Positions 1 to 9,011 of a stretch of DNA of 64,000 bases are shown piece after piece. Each line of letters begins with the position of its first letter. Within the stretch, counting starts at the first letter, position 1. The position numbers were made by a program, and so were the translations under genes. The DNA is from Marinobacter salicampi (GTDB lineage Bacteria > Pseudomonadota > Gammaproteobacteria > Pseudomonadales > Oleiphilaceae), in contig NZ_JAAMPF010000036.1 in the NCBI RefSeq assembly GCF_011074795.1, forward strand, positions 186,001 through 250,000, given 5' to 3'. The notes beneath the pieces were generated by a model, which saw nothing but the letters and a program-made list of their open reading frames with translations, did not search any database and was not told the DNA's origin.

Positions 1-1179
1 CGCAAGCCCTTCGGTGTGCCCGTGGACCAGTGCTCGGTACCGGAAGGGGAAACTGACTGGCAGCAGTTGCTGGACTCGGAACAGCCAATTCAGAACCCGC
101 CCGTGCAGGGTCCGTCTTCCATGCTCTATACCTCAGGCACCACCGGACATCCGAAAGGCGTTCGCCGCATCCCCCTGGATGCCGAAGGCGCCGCCAGTAT
201 TCGCGACTTCCGTACCCGGGTATATGGCTGTGGACCGGGGGCTCGCTGTGCCGTGCCGGGGCCGATTTATCACAGCGCCCCCAACGGCTATGCCATGCAG
301 GCGTCGAAAATCAGCGACCTGCTGCTGATCATTCCCAAGTTCGATTCGGAAGAGTTTCTTGCCTTGATTGATGAATACCGACTGACGGCCGCAATCATGG
401 TGCCCATCATGTTTATCCGGCTGCTCAAGTTACCGGAAGACGTCCGCAATAAATTCGATCTGTCGAGCCTGGAATTCATTATTCATGCAGCCGCACCGTG
501 CCCGGCGGATGTCAAACGCCGGATGATCGAATGGTTCGGTCCGGTGATCAACGAGTTCTATGGCTCGACCGAATCCAGCGCCGTCAGTGCCTGCAATTCC
601 GAACAGGCACTGGCCAAGCCCGGCAGCGTTGGCAAAGCGGTGCCGGAGGCTGATATCCGCATACTCGATGAAAACGGGAATATTCTGCCCCCGGGCCAGA
701 TCGGCGAAATCTATTCCCGATTTCCGCTGATGGATTTCACCTACAACCGCAAACCGGAAGCCCGTGCTGCCATGGAGAAGGACGGCTACGTCACCTCCGG
801 AGACATGGGTTACCTGGATGAAGACGGCTTTCTCTTTATTGCCGACCGGGTAAAGGACATGGTGATCTCCGGTGGTGTGAACATTTATCCCGCCGAGATC
901 GAAGCGGTGCTGCACAACTATCCCGGCCTCAAGGACTGCGTCATCTTCGGTATCCCGGATGACGAGTTCGGCGAATCGCTGATGGCTGTGGTGGAAGCAC
1001 AGGACAACGTCGAGCTGGATACCAACCACATAAAAAGCTACCTGCGGGAGCATCTCGCTGGCTTCAAGGTTCCCAGGCAGATAGAGATCGGCATGGACCT
1101 GCCCAGGGAGGATTCGGGCAAGATCTTCAAGCGCAAGCTGCGGGACAAATACTGGCAGCAGGCGGGTCGGGCGATCTGA
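1..1179 (+). CDS. acyl-CoA ligase (AMP-forming), 5' end outside window
   Basis: The frame is open from base 1, so the N-terminus lies upstream and the GTG at 16 is probably internal. About 390 residues of an ANL-superfamily ligase remain, which activates a carboxylic acid to its acyl-CoA through an acyl-adenylate. Visible motifs are the P-loop TSGTTGHPKG near the start of the visible part, EFYGSTE, the TSGDMGY adenylate-binding motif, the hinge region DMVISGGVNIYPAEIE, and the C-terminal SGKIFKRKL carrying the catalytic lysine. Substrate is not readable from sequence. A thioesterase, a second ligase, two acyl-CoA dehydrogenases and an enoyl-CoA hydratase follow on the same strand, so it probably feeds a beta-oxidation-like route. 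Confidence 0.9.
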   Translation, partial: RKPFGVPVDQCSVPEGETDWQQLLDSEQPIQNPPVQGPSSMLYTSGTTGHPKGVRRIPLDAEGAASIRDFRTRVYGCGPGARCAVPGPIYHSAPNGYAMQASKISDLLLIIPKFDSEEFLALIDEYRLTAAIMVPIMFIRLLKLPEDVRNKFDLSSLEFIIHAAAPCPADVKRRMIEWFGPVINEFYGSTESSAVSACNSEQALAKPGSVGKAVPEADIRILDENGNILPPGQIGEIYSRFPLMDFTYNRKPEARAAMEKDGYVTSGDMGYLDEDGFLFIADRVKDMVISGGVNIYPAEIEAVLHNYPGLKDCVIFGIPDDEFGESLMAVVEAQDNVELDTNHIKSYLREHLAGFKVPRQIEIGMDLPREDSGKIFKRKLRDKYWQQAGRAI

Positions 1180-1309
1180 CTGTCTGGGTGCCAGCGAACT
1201 TCTGACAGATAGGTCTGATGAGCATGGTTCAGGATAGATATATAACGCCTCTATCATACCAACCACGGCTGGTGGACAGCCTGGTCAATTCATTCGGGAA
1301 GGCAGGACG

Positions 1310-1783
1310 ATGCCGCAAAACGACAGAAATCTAGACGAGAGCAGCGCCGACAGCGGTAACTTCGAGGCCGAGTCCGGCAACATGGAAGGTTTCCGGGCTG
1401 CGCTTGGGTTTACTGTGGCGGAATGGCGAAAGGACGTCTGTGTGCTGACGGTCCCCCTGAGCAAACAGCACCTGAACCGCAATGGTTTTGTCCATGGCGG
1501 GGTTTTCATGTCGCTGCTGGATTCCGCCGGTGGCCTCTGCGGCACCTGGTGCCCGGTCCCAGGCCATGTCCGTCGCTGTATTACAGTGTCCATGAATACC
1601 CACTTCATGAACCCGGCCCGGGACGGGTTGATACGGGTAGAAGCTCACCTCATCAGCCGGGGCCGCAAGATGTTCTTTGTGGAAGCGCGCGTTACCCGGG
1701 AGGATCAGCTGATCGCCACGGGTGCGGGCACCTTCCGGTACGTACTGGGCGGGGAGAATGAAGACGGCGCCCCTCCGGTTTAG
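1310..1783 (+). CDS. PaaI-family hotdog acyl-CoA thioesterase
   Basis: The 157-residue protein is a single hotdog domain of the PaaI/YbgC type. The stretch NRNGFVHGGVFMSLLDSAGG has the HGG signature and the helix residues that usually form the active site. The first 25 residues are acidic and probably not part of the fold. Such enzymes release CoA from acyl-CoA or aromatic-CoA intermediates and relieve CoA trapping. It lies between two acyl-CoA ligases, 130 bases after the first and 108 bases before the second, so it probably serves the same pathway. Exact substrate unknown. The ATG is preceded by AAGGCAGG, a reasonable ribosome binding site. Confidence 0.85.
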   Translation: MPQNDRNLDESSADSGNFEAESGNMEGFRAALGFTVAEWRKDVCVLTVPLSKQHLNRNGFVHGGVFMSLLDSAGGLCGTWCPVPGHVRRCITVSMNTHFMNPARDGLIRVEAHLISRGRKMFFVEARVTREDQLIATGAGTFRYVLGGENEDGAPPV

Positions 1784-1891
1784 GCCAGCGCCCGAGCTTT
1801 CCCCGATCATTTCGCCATTACTGCCCATGCCATGTCTTGGCCATGGGAAACACTATTAAATGACGTATAGAAAAGAAGGACGGGGGGCCGA

Positions 1892-3475
1892 ATGTCAGTA
1901 ACAGGTGGAAGAGCACAGACACCGGAAATATCCGCAATGGCCTGGCTGGAAAAGGCGGCCGATTGCTGGCCTAACAAGCCCTCGGTTTCCTGGCAGGGAA
2001 CGACCTATTGCTGGCGTGAGACATTTACCCGCTGCAAGGCCGTAGCAGGCGCTCTGGAACACCAGGGCGTTAGCCGTGGCGACCGTGTGGCCTACCTTGG
2101 TTATAACACCCACTGGGGGTTTGAGCTGTTTTTTGCAGTGCCCTGGCTGGCGGCCATTATCGTTCCGGTGAATTTCCGCCTGTCGGTGAGAGAAATGGTG
2201 GAGTGCATAGAAGATGCAGAGCCGAAAATCCTGGTGGTGGATGAGCATCACATCGATCAGGCCCGCGCCATCCGGCAGGCATGTCCCTGGCTGGAAGCGC
2301 TGGTCTACGCCGGCTCCGACGAAGCACCGGAAGGCATGGTTTCCTACGACAGTCTGCTGCAGCAGGAGGCAGTGCCCGAGGCGATTGCCGGGGGCAATGA
2401 CGATACGCTGATCCTGTTCTACACCGGAGGTACCACTGGCCGGGCCAAGGGCGTGATGCTCTCCCATATCAATCAGTTTGCCAATGCCATGGGCGGCATA
2501 TCCCTGTACCGGCTGCAGGAAGGGGAGACCCATCTGCTGGCAGGGCCGATGTTTCATACGGCCGCCGGTTCCCGCGTTTATACAGCCACGCTGATGGGCA
2601 TCCATACCGTAATTCTGTCCCGCTTTGATGTGGTTTCGGTAATGGAGCTGGTGCATAGCTACCGCATCAATACCACTCAGATAGTGCCCACCATGCTGCA
2701 GATGCTTCTCGATCACCCCCGCTTTGCGGAGTTCGACCTGTCCAGTCTGCGCCTGATCACTTACGGTGGCGCCCCAATGCCCGTCGCCCTGATGGAACGG
2801 GCTTTGCGGGTCTTGCCGGGCACCAGCTTTGGCCAGTCCTATGGCATGACGGAGGCGTCTCCCGTGGTGTCGGTGCTGAATTCCGATGACCACTCCCTGG
2901 CGCCTGAGCGCAGGGCACGCCTGGTCTCTGCCGGACGCGCCGCGCCACACGTTAATGTCCGGGTAGTCGGACCGGACCGGCAGCGCCTGGGGCATGGTGA
3001 GGTCGGGGAGATCGCCGTTCGTGGTGCCAACATCATGAAGGGTTACTGGCGGGCGCCGGAGTTAACCCGGGCGGTGTTAGTGAATGGCTGGTACTACACT
3101 GGAGACAGCGGATTTCTGGATAACGACGGCTATCTGTTTCTGGTGGGCCGGATGAAGGACATGATCGTCAGCGGCGGTGAAAACATCTATCCCATCGAGA
3201 TCGAGAACGTACTGTCGCGCCATCCGGATATAAAGGAATGCGCCGTCATTGGCGTACCCCATGAAAAGTGGGGTGAGGCGGTGCACGCTGTGGTGAGGGT
3301 AGCCGACGATTCCTGCGTGTCGGAACAGGGCATTATTGACTACTGCCGGGAGCGGATCGCCCACTATAAATGCCCGGCGGCTGTCACCTTTATGGATCAG
3401 CCGTTGCCGGTATCCACCGTCAACAAAATACTCAAGACAGAACTCAGGAAAATGGTAATCGGGGAGAACGCCTGA
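1892..3475 (+). CDS. long-chain-type acyl-CoA ligase (AMP-forming)
   Basis: A full-length 527-residue ANL ligase. The phosphate-binding loop reads YTGGTTGRAKG, with Gly in place of the more common Ser. Other motifs are SYGMTEASPV, the adenylate motif YYTGDSGFLDNDGY, the hinge GRMKDMIVSGGENIYPIEIE, and a C-terminal NKILKTELRK whose first lysine should be catalytic. A GAAGGACGGGGGG stretch lies just before the ATG. The stop codon shares one base with the ATG of the next gene (TGATG), showing translational coupling to the acyl-CoA dehydrogenase. Probably activates a medium or long, branched or alicyclic acid. It is clearly different in sequence from the ligase at 1-1179, so the two may differ in chain or ring preference. 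Confidence 0.9.
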   Translation: MSVTGGRAQTPEISAMAWLEKAADCWPNKPSVSWQGTTYCWRETFTRCKAVAGALEHQGVSRGDRVAYLGYNTHWGFELFFAVPWLAAIIVPVNFRLSVREMVECIEDAEPKILVVDEHHIDQARAIRQACPWLEALVYAGSDEAPEGMVSYDSLLQQEAVPEAIAGGNDDTLILFYTGGTTGRAKGVMLSHINQFANAMGGISLYRLQEGETHLLAGPMFHTAAGSRVYTATLMGIHTVILSRFDVVSVMELVHSYRINTTQIVPTMLQMLLDHPRFAEFDLSSLRLITYGGAPMPVALMERALRVLPGTSFGQSYGMTEASPVVSVLNSDDHSLAPERRARLVSAGRAAPHVNVRVVGPDRQRLGHGEVGEIAVRGANIMKGYWRAPELTRAVLVNGWYYTGDSGFLDNDGYLFLVGRMKDMIVSGGENIYPIEIENVLSRHPDIKECAVIGVPHEKWGEAVHAVVRVADDSCVSEQGIIDYCRERIAHYKCPAAVTFMDQPLPVSTVNKILKTELRKMVIGENA

Positions 3476-4638
3476 TGTCGGAAACCATCCGTTTTAACTT
3501 TCCTGCGCCGGTAATTGATGACAGCGTAAACCGGCTGCGCCGGGAGGTCAGGGCCTTTCTGCACGAGGAAATCCGCAGGGGTAGCTTCCGCCCTGTCACT
3601 GACTGCTGGTGCTCGGGCATTGATCCGGACTTCAGCCGAAAACTGGGCCAGCGGGGCTGGCTGGGAGTGACCTGGCCCAAACAGTATGGCGGTCAGGAAC
3701 TGAGCGCCTTGCACCGCTATGTGATCACCGAGGAATTGCTGGTGGCCGGGGCACCGGTGCACGCCCACTGGATTGCTGATCGCCAGAGTGGCCCCTTGAT
3801 CCTGGCTACCGGCACTGAAGAGATGAAACGCACGCTCTTACCCCGCATCGCCGCGGGCGAATGCTTTGTGGCTCTGGGTCTGAGCGAGCCTGAATCGGGT
3901 TCGGATCTTGCCTCCGTGCGCACCCGGGCCCACAAGGTGCAGGGTGGCTGGCAGATTACCGGCACCAAGCTCTGGTCGTCCGGCGCCCAGATCTGCCAGT
4001 ACATGACCGTGCTGGCCCGCACCAGCGAGCGGGATGACAAAAACCGCCATGAGGGCCTGACCCAGTTTCTGGTGCCGCTGGACTCCCCGGGGGTCAGCGT
4101 GCGGGGTATCCGGGACATGAGCGGGGTCGAACACTTCAATGAGAGCCACTTCGAAAAAGTCTTCGTGCCGGAGAATGCAGTGCTGGGTTCGGTGGGAGGC
4201 GGCTGGAAGCAGATTACCAGCGAACTGGCCCTGGAACGCTCCGGTCCGGAACGTCTGCTGAGCACCTTCGTCGTTCTGGAAAAAGCCTTCCTGCAGGCGG
4301 CCGGTTCCATGGCAGGGCATCAGGCGGCGGTGATGGGCGCAATGGTGGCCCGAATCCGGGCCTTGCGGGCCATGTCCCTGGGCGTGGCAGCGCTGCTGGA
4401 GCAAGGGCAATACCCGGAAGTGGAAGCTTCCCTGGTGAAGGACCTGGGCACCCGGTTCGAGCAGGATATTGTCGAGCGCCTGCGTGAATTCTGGCCGATT
4501 CAGCTCAAGCAGAGCTATGGTGACGAATTCCATTACCTGCTCGCCGACAGCCTGTTGCGGCAACCGTCATTTACCCTGCGCGGAGGCACCAACGAGGTGC
4601 TCAAGGGCATCATTGCCCGGGGCATGGGGCTGCGCTAA
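3475..4638 (+). CDS. acyl-CoA dehydrogenase, first of a tandem pair
   Basis: The 387-residue protein has the three-domain acyl-CoA dehydrogenase fold (FAD, alpha,beta-dehydrogenation). LGLSEPESGSDLASV is the central FAD and substrate segment. The usual C-terminal YEGT glutamate position reads RGGTNEV instead, but Glu254 in LALERSG sits where isovaleryl-CoA and long-chain dehydrogenases keep their catalytic base, so it is probably active. An upstream in-frame start at 3370 lies inside the ligase gene and is rejected, because the ATG at 3475 overlaps the ligase stop. A second, shorter dehydrogenase follows after 18 bases. Tandem pairs of this kind form heterotetramers in steroid and pimelate degradation (inference). 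Confidence 0.9.
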   Translation: MSETIRFNFPAPVIDDSVNRLRREVRAFLHEEIRRGSFRPVTDCWCSGIDPDFSRKLGQRGWLGVTWPKQYGGQELSALHRYVITEELLVAGAPVHAHWIADRQSGPLILATGTEEMKRTLLPRIAAGECFVALGLSEPESGSDLASVRTRAHKVQGGWQITGTKLWSSGAQICQYMTVLARTSERDDKNRHEGLTQFLVPLDSPGVSVRGIRDMSGVEHFNESHFEKVFVPENAVLGSVGGGWKQITSELALERSGPERLLSTFVVLEKAFLQAAGSMAGHQAAVMGAMVARIRALRAMSLGVAALLEQGQYPEVEASLVKDLGTRFEQDIVERLREFWPIQLKQSYGDEFHYLLADSLLRQPSFTLRGGTNEVLKGIIARGMGLR

Positions 4639-4656
4639 CCAACCATGGGGTTTGAA

Positions 4657-5745
4657 ATGGAACAGACAGATCAGCTCATTATGGACACCGCGCATCGGCT
4701 TTTTGCGGATCATTGTTCTGCCGGTGTGGTTAACTCCGCAGAGATGGGCACCGAACCGACGAAACTCATGCAGGCCATTCTTGAGGCGGGTCTGCCACTG
4801 GCCTGGGTGCCGGAAGAGGCCGGCGGCGTAGGCGGTTCCCTGGCGCTGGGTTTCAATCTGATTCGCCAGGCGGCGGGTTTTGCCCTGGCAGCGCCCCTGG
4901 CAGAAACCCTGGTGGCCAATCGGGTCTTGGCGGACAGTAAGCTTGCGGTCGATGAGTCCTGGGCGGTTCTGGTATCTGATGGAGGCGCCCTGCCTATGCT
5001 GACCGATGGCAAAGTCACGGGTCTGGTCGAAAATGCACCGATGCCCCCGGGCGTGGCACGCCTGGTGGCGCCAGTTTCCGATCAGGGGGCCGTACGGATT
5101 GCTGTTTTTGCCCCGGACTCCGCAGAGATAGAGCATCGCGAGAGCCTGGCGGGAGAACCGAGAGCGCGAGTTCACTGGAAAGAGGCTTTACCGCTGCAAT
5201 TGTCATCAGCACTGGATGACATGAGCGAGGACGGGCTCAGGCAGTTCTGCGCCCTGGTGCGTGCCTGTCAGATCGCCGGTGCAATGGAGAAAATGAACGA
5301 ATTGACAGTCACGTACGTGAAGGAGCGCCAGCAGTTCGGCCGGGCCCTGGGTAAATTCCAGGCCATTCAGCACATGGTGGCGGATATTGCCGGGGAAAGC
5401 GCACTGGCCAATGCGGCGGTAGAGCAGGCGGTGCGGGAGTTATCAGCGCACCCCCGGCCCTTCGGCGACAGTGCCGACAGCCTGCTTTCAATAGCCACGG
5501 CCAAGGTTGTAGCGTCGGAAGCAGCAGGCACGGTATCGCGACTCGCGCACCAGTGCCATGGCGCCATGGGCTTCAGTTATGAGTACCCTTTACAGCAATA
5601 CAGCCGGCGGATATGGAGCTGGCGTGAAGAATACGGTTCGGAATTCTACTGGTCAGAGCGTATTGGTCTGGCCGTGGCTGAAGAGCTGCAATCCAGCGCG
5701 CCCGGGCAGACGGAAGGCCGTGTCTGGGACATTGTTTCCCGTTAG
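4657..5745 (+). CDS. acyl-CoA dehydrogenase family protein, second of the pair
   Basis: About 362 residues. The N-terminal helical domain is followed by a poorly conserved middle domain and a C-terminal domain with KERQQFGRALGKFQAIQH and CHGAMGFSYEYPL. The end of the catalytic region reads WSWREEYGSEFYW, typical of the small or second subunit of two-gene acyl-CoA dehydrogenases rather than the usual IYEGT. I see no Glu at the isovaleryl-CoA-dehydrogenase position. The ATG at 4657 has GGGG six bases upstream; an ATG at 4645 is also in frame but has no ribosome binding site. Likely partner of the preceding gene, acting on the CoA ester made by the upstream ligases. Confidence 0.85.
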   Translation: MEQTDQLIMDTAHRLFADHCSAGVVNSAEMGTEPTKLMQAILEAGLPLAWVPEEAGGVGGSLALGFNLIRQAAGFALAAPLAETLVANRVLADSKLAVDESWAVLVSDGGALPMLTDGKVTGLVENAPMPPGVARLVAPVSDQGAVRIAVFAPDSAEIEHRESLAGEPRARVHWKEALPLQLSSALDDMSEDGLRQFCALVRACQIAGAMEKMNELTVTYVKERQQFGRALGKFQAIQHMVADIAGESALANAAVEQAVRELSAHPRPFGDSADSLLSIATAKVVASEAAGTVSRLAHQCHGAMGFSYEYPLQQYSRRIWSWREEYGSEFYWSERIGLAVAEELQSSAPGQTEGRVWDIVSR

Positions 5746-5761
5746 CAGAGAAGGACAACCG

Positions 5762-6544
5762 ATGAAATCGTTTGATGATATTGGAGTGCAGTGGCACGGG
5801 TATGTGGCCGTAGTGGAGATTCGACGTCCGCCGCTCAACTTTTTCGATGTGGCTCTGATCGAGCATATAGCTGACACCTTTGAAGCGCTTGAACAGGATG
5901 ACCAGTGCCGGGCCATTGTGCTGGCGGCCGAGGGCAAGGCCTTCTGTGCCGGTGCCGATTTTACCTCCAACGGCAGCGATCTGTTCAAGCCGGATTCAGC
6001 CAACAATGCCATCAGCCTCTACAAGGCGGCGGCGCGTCTGTATGCCTGTAAAAAACCGATTGTGGGTGCCATTCACGGGGCCGCCATTGGCGGTGGGTTC
6101 GGGCTGTCACTGGTGCCGGATTTCAGGGTAGTGAGTCCGGAAGCCCGTTTCGCGGCCAACTTTGTGCAGCTTGGTATTCACCCCGGTTTTGGCATCAGCC
6201 TGGTAGTACCAAGACTGATTGGCCAGCAAAAGGCCAATCTGATGCTGTTAACCGGTCGCCGGGTCAAAGGGGAGGAGGCCCTGGAATTCGGCCTGGCAGA
6301 CAAACTGGTACCGGCGGAAAACGTGCGGGAAGAAGCCATCGCTTTGGCAACCGAAATCGCCCAATGCGCACCCTTCGCAGTGGAGTCCACCCGGGCCACG
6401 CTCCGGCAGGGGTTGGTGGCTGAGTTGAAGCAACGGTTGGATCATGAGTTTGCCGAGCAGGTGTGGCTGGCTAAAACCGCTGACCACAAGGAAGGCATGG
6501 CTGCCGTAGCTGAAAGACGCCCCGGCAAGTTCAACCGCTCTTGA
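5762..6544 (+). CDS. enoyl-CoA hydratase/isomerase (crotonase family)
   Basis: A 260-residue crotonase-fold protein that adds water to, or isomerises, a 2-enoyl-CoA, the step after acyl-CoA dehydrogenation. Seen: EGKAFCAGADF, the first oxyanion-hole segment, and IHGAAIGGGFGLSLVPDFRV, the second. Around residue 130 the sequence NFVQLGIHPGFG lacks the classical Glu pair of canonical hydratases, so the exact chemistry (hydration, isomerisation, or C-C cleavage) is open. The ATG follows AGAAGGACAACCG, a good ribosome binding site, 16 bases after the dehydrogenase stop. A longer open frame from 5558 overlaps the previous gene and is not the start. Last gene of module A. Confidence 0.88.
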   Translation: MKSFDDIGVQWHGYVAVVEIRRPPLNFFDVALIEHIADTFEALEQDDQCRAIVLAAEGKAFCAGADFTSNGSDLFKPDSANNAISLYKAAARLYACKKPIVGAIHGAAIGGGFGLSLVPDFRVVSPEARFAANFVQLGIHPGFGISLVVPRLIGQQKANLMLLTGRRVKGEEALEFGLADKLVPAENVREEAIALATEIAQCAPFAVESTRATLRQGLVAELKQRLDHEFAEQVWLAKTADHKEGMAAVAERRPGKFNRS

Positions 6545-6562
6545 TAATCACCTGATCAGAGC

Positions 6563-6649
6563 AAACTGCCCGGCACGACTGCACGCAGAATCCTGTGATT
6601 GCGCATGCAGTCGCAATTTGCTAGTCGTTCATTTGCTGCCGGGCAGTTT
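6563..6649. terminator. large hairpin between convergent genes, putative bidirectional terminator
   Basis: A perfect 13-base inverted repeat (6563-6575 against 6637-6649) encloses a second stem directly next to it: 8 paired bases 6576-6583 against 6606-6613, continued by CGCA/TGCG. The outer right arm lies inside the last codons of the minus-strand gene ending at 6621. The position between two convergent operons fits transcription termination in both directions. There is no strong T-run, so it may act as a barrier or an mRNA 3' end protector instead. Confidence 0.5.
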
Positions 6650-7583
6650 CATACTCCTCCCGTAACTGGGCTACGGCTTTCGCAACCGGCACCAGCTCCG
6701 TAATGCCGCCCACACCCTGGCCAGCACCCCAGATATCCTTCCACGCTTTGGGTTTGCTGCCCCCGGCTGAGCCGAACTTCATCTTGCTCTTGTCGGACAC
6801 CGGCAGGTTCTCAGGATCCAGGCCGACCTTTTCAATACTGCCGCGCAGGTAGTTGCCGTGAACCCCGGTGAACAGGTTGGTGTAGATGATATCGGATGCG
6901 GACGACGTCAGAATCATGTCCTTGTAGGCCTGCTCGGCATTGGCTTCCTCGGTGGCAATGAAGCGGGTGCCCATGTAGGCCAGATCGGCGCCCATGGCCC
7001 TGGCGGCGAGTACATGGTTCCCTTTGGTAATGGCGCCACCGAGGATAACCGGGCCATCAAAAAAGCTGCGTATTTCCGACAGCAGTGCAAACGGGCTCAA
7101 CGTACCGGCGTGGCCGCCCGCGCCAGCGGTCACCAGTATCAAGCCGTCGACCCCCATACTCAGGGCCTTTTTGGCGTGGCGGATATTCGTCACGTCATGA
7201 AACACCAGCCCGCCATAGCTGTGGGCAGCTTCCACGATCATCGGATTGGCCTGCAGGCTGGTGATGATAATGGGCACCTTGTGCTCCACGCACACCTGCA
7301 TGTCGTGTTCCAGCCGGTCGTTCGTCGAGTGCGCAATCTGGTTAACCGCGTAGGGTGCGACTACGGCCTCGGGGTTTTCCGTTTTGAAGGTAGCCAGAGC
7401 CTCTTCAATTTCGGTCAGCCACTCATCCAGCTTTTCCGCCGGGCGGGCGTTGAGGGCCGGGAAGGATCCGATAACCCCGGCTTTGCACTGTTCGATGACC
7501 ATCTTCGGGTTGGAAATGATGAACATCGGAGAGCACAGCACCGGGAGTGTCAGTTGGTTCCTGAGGTTGTCTGGAAGGCTCAT
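6621..7583 (-). CDS. nitronate monooxygenase / NAD(P)H-dependent flavin oxidoreductase family
   Basis: The 320-residue TIM-barrel FMN protein belongs to the 2-nitropropane dioxygenase family (NPD/NMO). Diagnostic segments: LCSPMFIISNP near the N-terminus, GAGGHAGTLSPF with the family's catalytic-type histidine, the phosphate-binding GGAITKGNHVLAARAMGADLAYMGTRFIATEEA, and a C-terminal WGAGQGVGGI. Members oxidise propionate 3-nitronate or nitroalkanes, but close relatives in fatty-acid-type loci act as NADH:quinone reductases or enoyl reductases, so substrate is uncertain. It is the last gene of a minus-strand operon after a nitroreductase and a transporter. Its 3' end carries one arm of the hairpin at 6563-6649. 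Confidence 0.85.
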   Translation of the reverse strand: MSLPDNLRNQLTLPVLCSPMFIISNPKMVIEQCKAGVIGSFPALNARPAEKLDEWLTEIEEALATFKTENPEAVVAPYAVNQIAHSTNDRLEHDMQVCVEHKVPIIITSLQANPMIVEAAHSYGGLVFHDVTNIRHAKKALSMGVDGLILVTAGAGGHAGTLSPFALLSEIRSFFDGPVILGGAITKGNHVLAARAMGADLAYMGTRFIATEEANAEQAYKDMILTSSASDIIYTNLFTGVHGNYLRGSIEKVGLDPENLPVSDKSKMKFGSAGGSKPKAWKDIWGAGQGVGGITELVPVAKAVAQLREEYETARQQMND

Positions 7584-7622
7584 GGCAGTCTGCTCCTGCT
7601 CGAGGGGTGAATAAACCGGGTG

Positions 7623-9002
7623 TCAAAGCACCAGATAAAGAGTCACATACATAATCGCCAGAACACTGGCGCTGAACCACCCGTTCCACTGGATACCGAA
7701 GCGTAGGGGTGAGATGCCGGAAAAGCCGGAAATAAACCGTAGCGACGCGGTGAACGGCGAGGCGCCTGCAAAAACCGCCCAGGTAATCGCGATCACCGAG
7801 GCCTGGACCTGTGGCTGGATGTTGAGGTCGGGCAGCTGCTGCAGGGCTCCGAGAATCAGTGTCACGGTTATGATGGCGTTAATGCCGACGAACGCAAACG
7901 CCAGCATGACCAGAGAAATGAAAACCATCAGGGTGGCGTTGCTGATGTTGGCCTGAACCAGGAGTTCACTGGCCGCGACCGGGTCGATAAGGGGAATCAG
8001 AACCACGCCTATAAATCCTGATGAGGCGAACAACACCACTTCATTGCGCTGGTTGGTGAAGGTTTCCGGGAAAGAACGCCCCATGCGCCTGAGCAGCAGG
8101 CCTGTCTTAATCCGGGTGGGTTTGCCCTTGTACTGTACCCAGATCCAGACCAGGCCGATGACCGGGGCGCACATCAGCAGCGCTGAAAACAATGCCAGGC
8201 CTGTGATTTCTGAAATTATGAAAGCGAGGCTGGGAATCAGCGCTACCAGCGCCACCAACGGGATAAGATAAACCAGATTGCCACCAGTGACATATTGCAC
8301 TTTGGGGCGCTTGTAGGCAAAGCGGTCCAATACCGCGCCCCAGGCAATGAACAGAACCGTCCAGAGCAGCCCGAGCGGCGCGTACTGCTCCCAGCTCAGT
8401 TCAGGAATGCCCGACAACACCAGTAGCATCGTGACCGACGTCGGGGCCCAGAGCGGAACCCCGCAAAACCCCCGTAGGGTGGCCGTTAACATTCGTTTGC
8501 GGCGGATGCCACCAATGCGCTGGGATTCCGGATCAGCGGCGGGTCGGATAGCACGGCGTACCATGGTGCCCAATACATTCAGTGCGCCAATGTTCAGCAT
8601 CACACCGAATAGGTGTGAACCGAATGACATTAACAGGTAGCGCCGTCCCGGCGGCTGGTTCACCAGGACCTTGCCGCAGCGCTGCACCAGTGGCGAGGTT
8701 TTGGCCGACTCCCGAAGAACTGCCAGAGACGTCAGGAACAGGGTAAAAAAAGCGGCACGATCAACTGCGTCTGCCAGTACCTCCGTCGACACGGCGCTGT
8801 TCAGCCAGAGCGAAAGCCCGAGGGCAGGGGCAAGAATGGCAAAAATACGGTAGGTCAGGCTGATGCCGGCCCACTGCAGTACGGCAAACAGCACCAGCGC
8901 ACCACCGGCCAGAGGGCTGAACAGGAGCCAGTCGCTGAACTCCCGGGCAACAGCACAGAAACAGGCAGTCAGCAGACAGAATGTCGACAGGGCACGGGCC
9001 AC
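7623..9002 (-). CDS. multipass membrane transporter, family not recognised (paralogue of 24957-26294)
   Basis: A 459-residue very hydrophobic protein with about 11-12 membrane segments and a central cytoplasmic loop rich in basic residues (RFAYKRPKVQY). I do not recognise a named family. It resembles ion-transporter superfamily carriers in having two halves with re-entrant, Gly/Ser/Pro-rich stretches: GVMLNIGALNVLGTMV in the first half and FAGASPFTAS in the second. The protein at 24957-26294 shows the same motifs in the same order, so the two are paralogues. GTG start with AGGGG seven bases upstream; starts nine bases after the nitroreductase stop. Probably imports or exports a small organic acid or nitro compound handled by its operon partners (inference). 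Confidence 0.7.
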   Translation of the reverse strand: MARALSTFCLLTACFCAVAREFSDWLLFSPLAGGALVLFAVLQWAGISLTYRIFAILAPALGLSLWLNSAVSTEVLADAVDRAAFFTLFLTSLAVLRESAKTSPLVQRCGKVLVNQPPGRRYLLMSFGSHLFGVMLNIGALNVLGTMVRRAIRPAADPESQRIGGIRRKRMLTATLRGFCGVPLWAPTSVTMLLVLSGIPELSWEQYAPLGLLWTVLFIAWGAVLDRFAYKRPKVQYVTGGNLVYLIPLVALVALIPSLAFIISEITGLALFSALLMCAPVIGLVWIWVQYKGKPTRIKTGLLLRRMGRSFPETFTNQRNEVVLFASSGFIGVVLIPLIDPVAASELLVQANISNATLMVFISLVMLAFAFVGINAIITVTLILGALQQLPDLNIQPQVQASVIAITWAVFAGASPFTASLRFISGFSGISPLRFGIQWNGWFSASVLAIMYVTLYLVL

Positions 9003-9011
9003 TAAAAGCCC

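Noticed and set aside
430..1266. 278-codon open frame on the minus strand
   Set aside because: It is the complement of the acyl-CoA ligase; no family motif, no ribosome binding site. GC-rich genes commonly leave such frames open.
1895..2995. 366-codon open frame on the minus strand
   Set aside because: Antisense shadow of the ligase at 1892-3475, with His/Gln-rich non-protein-like composition.
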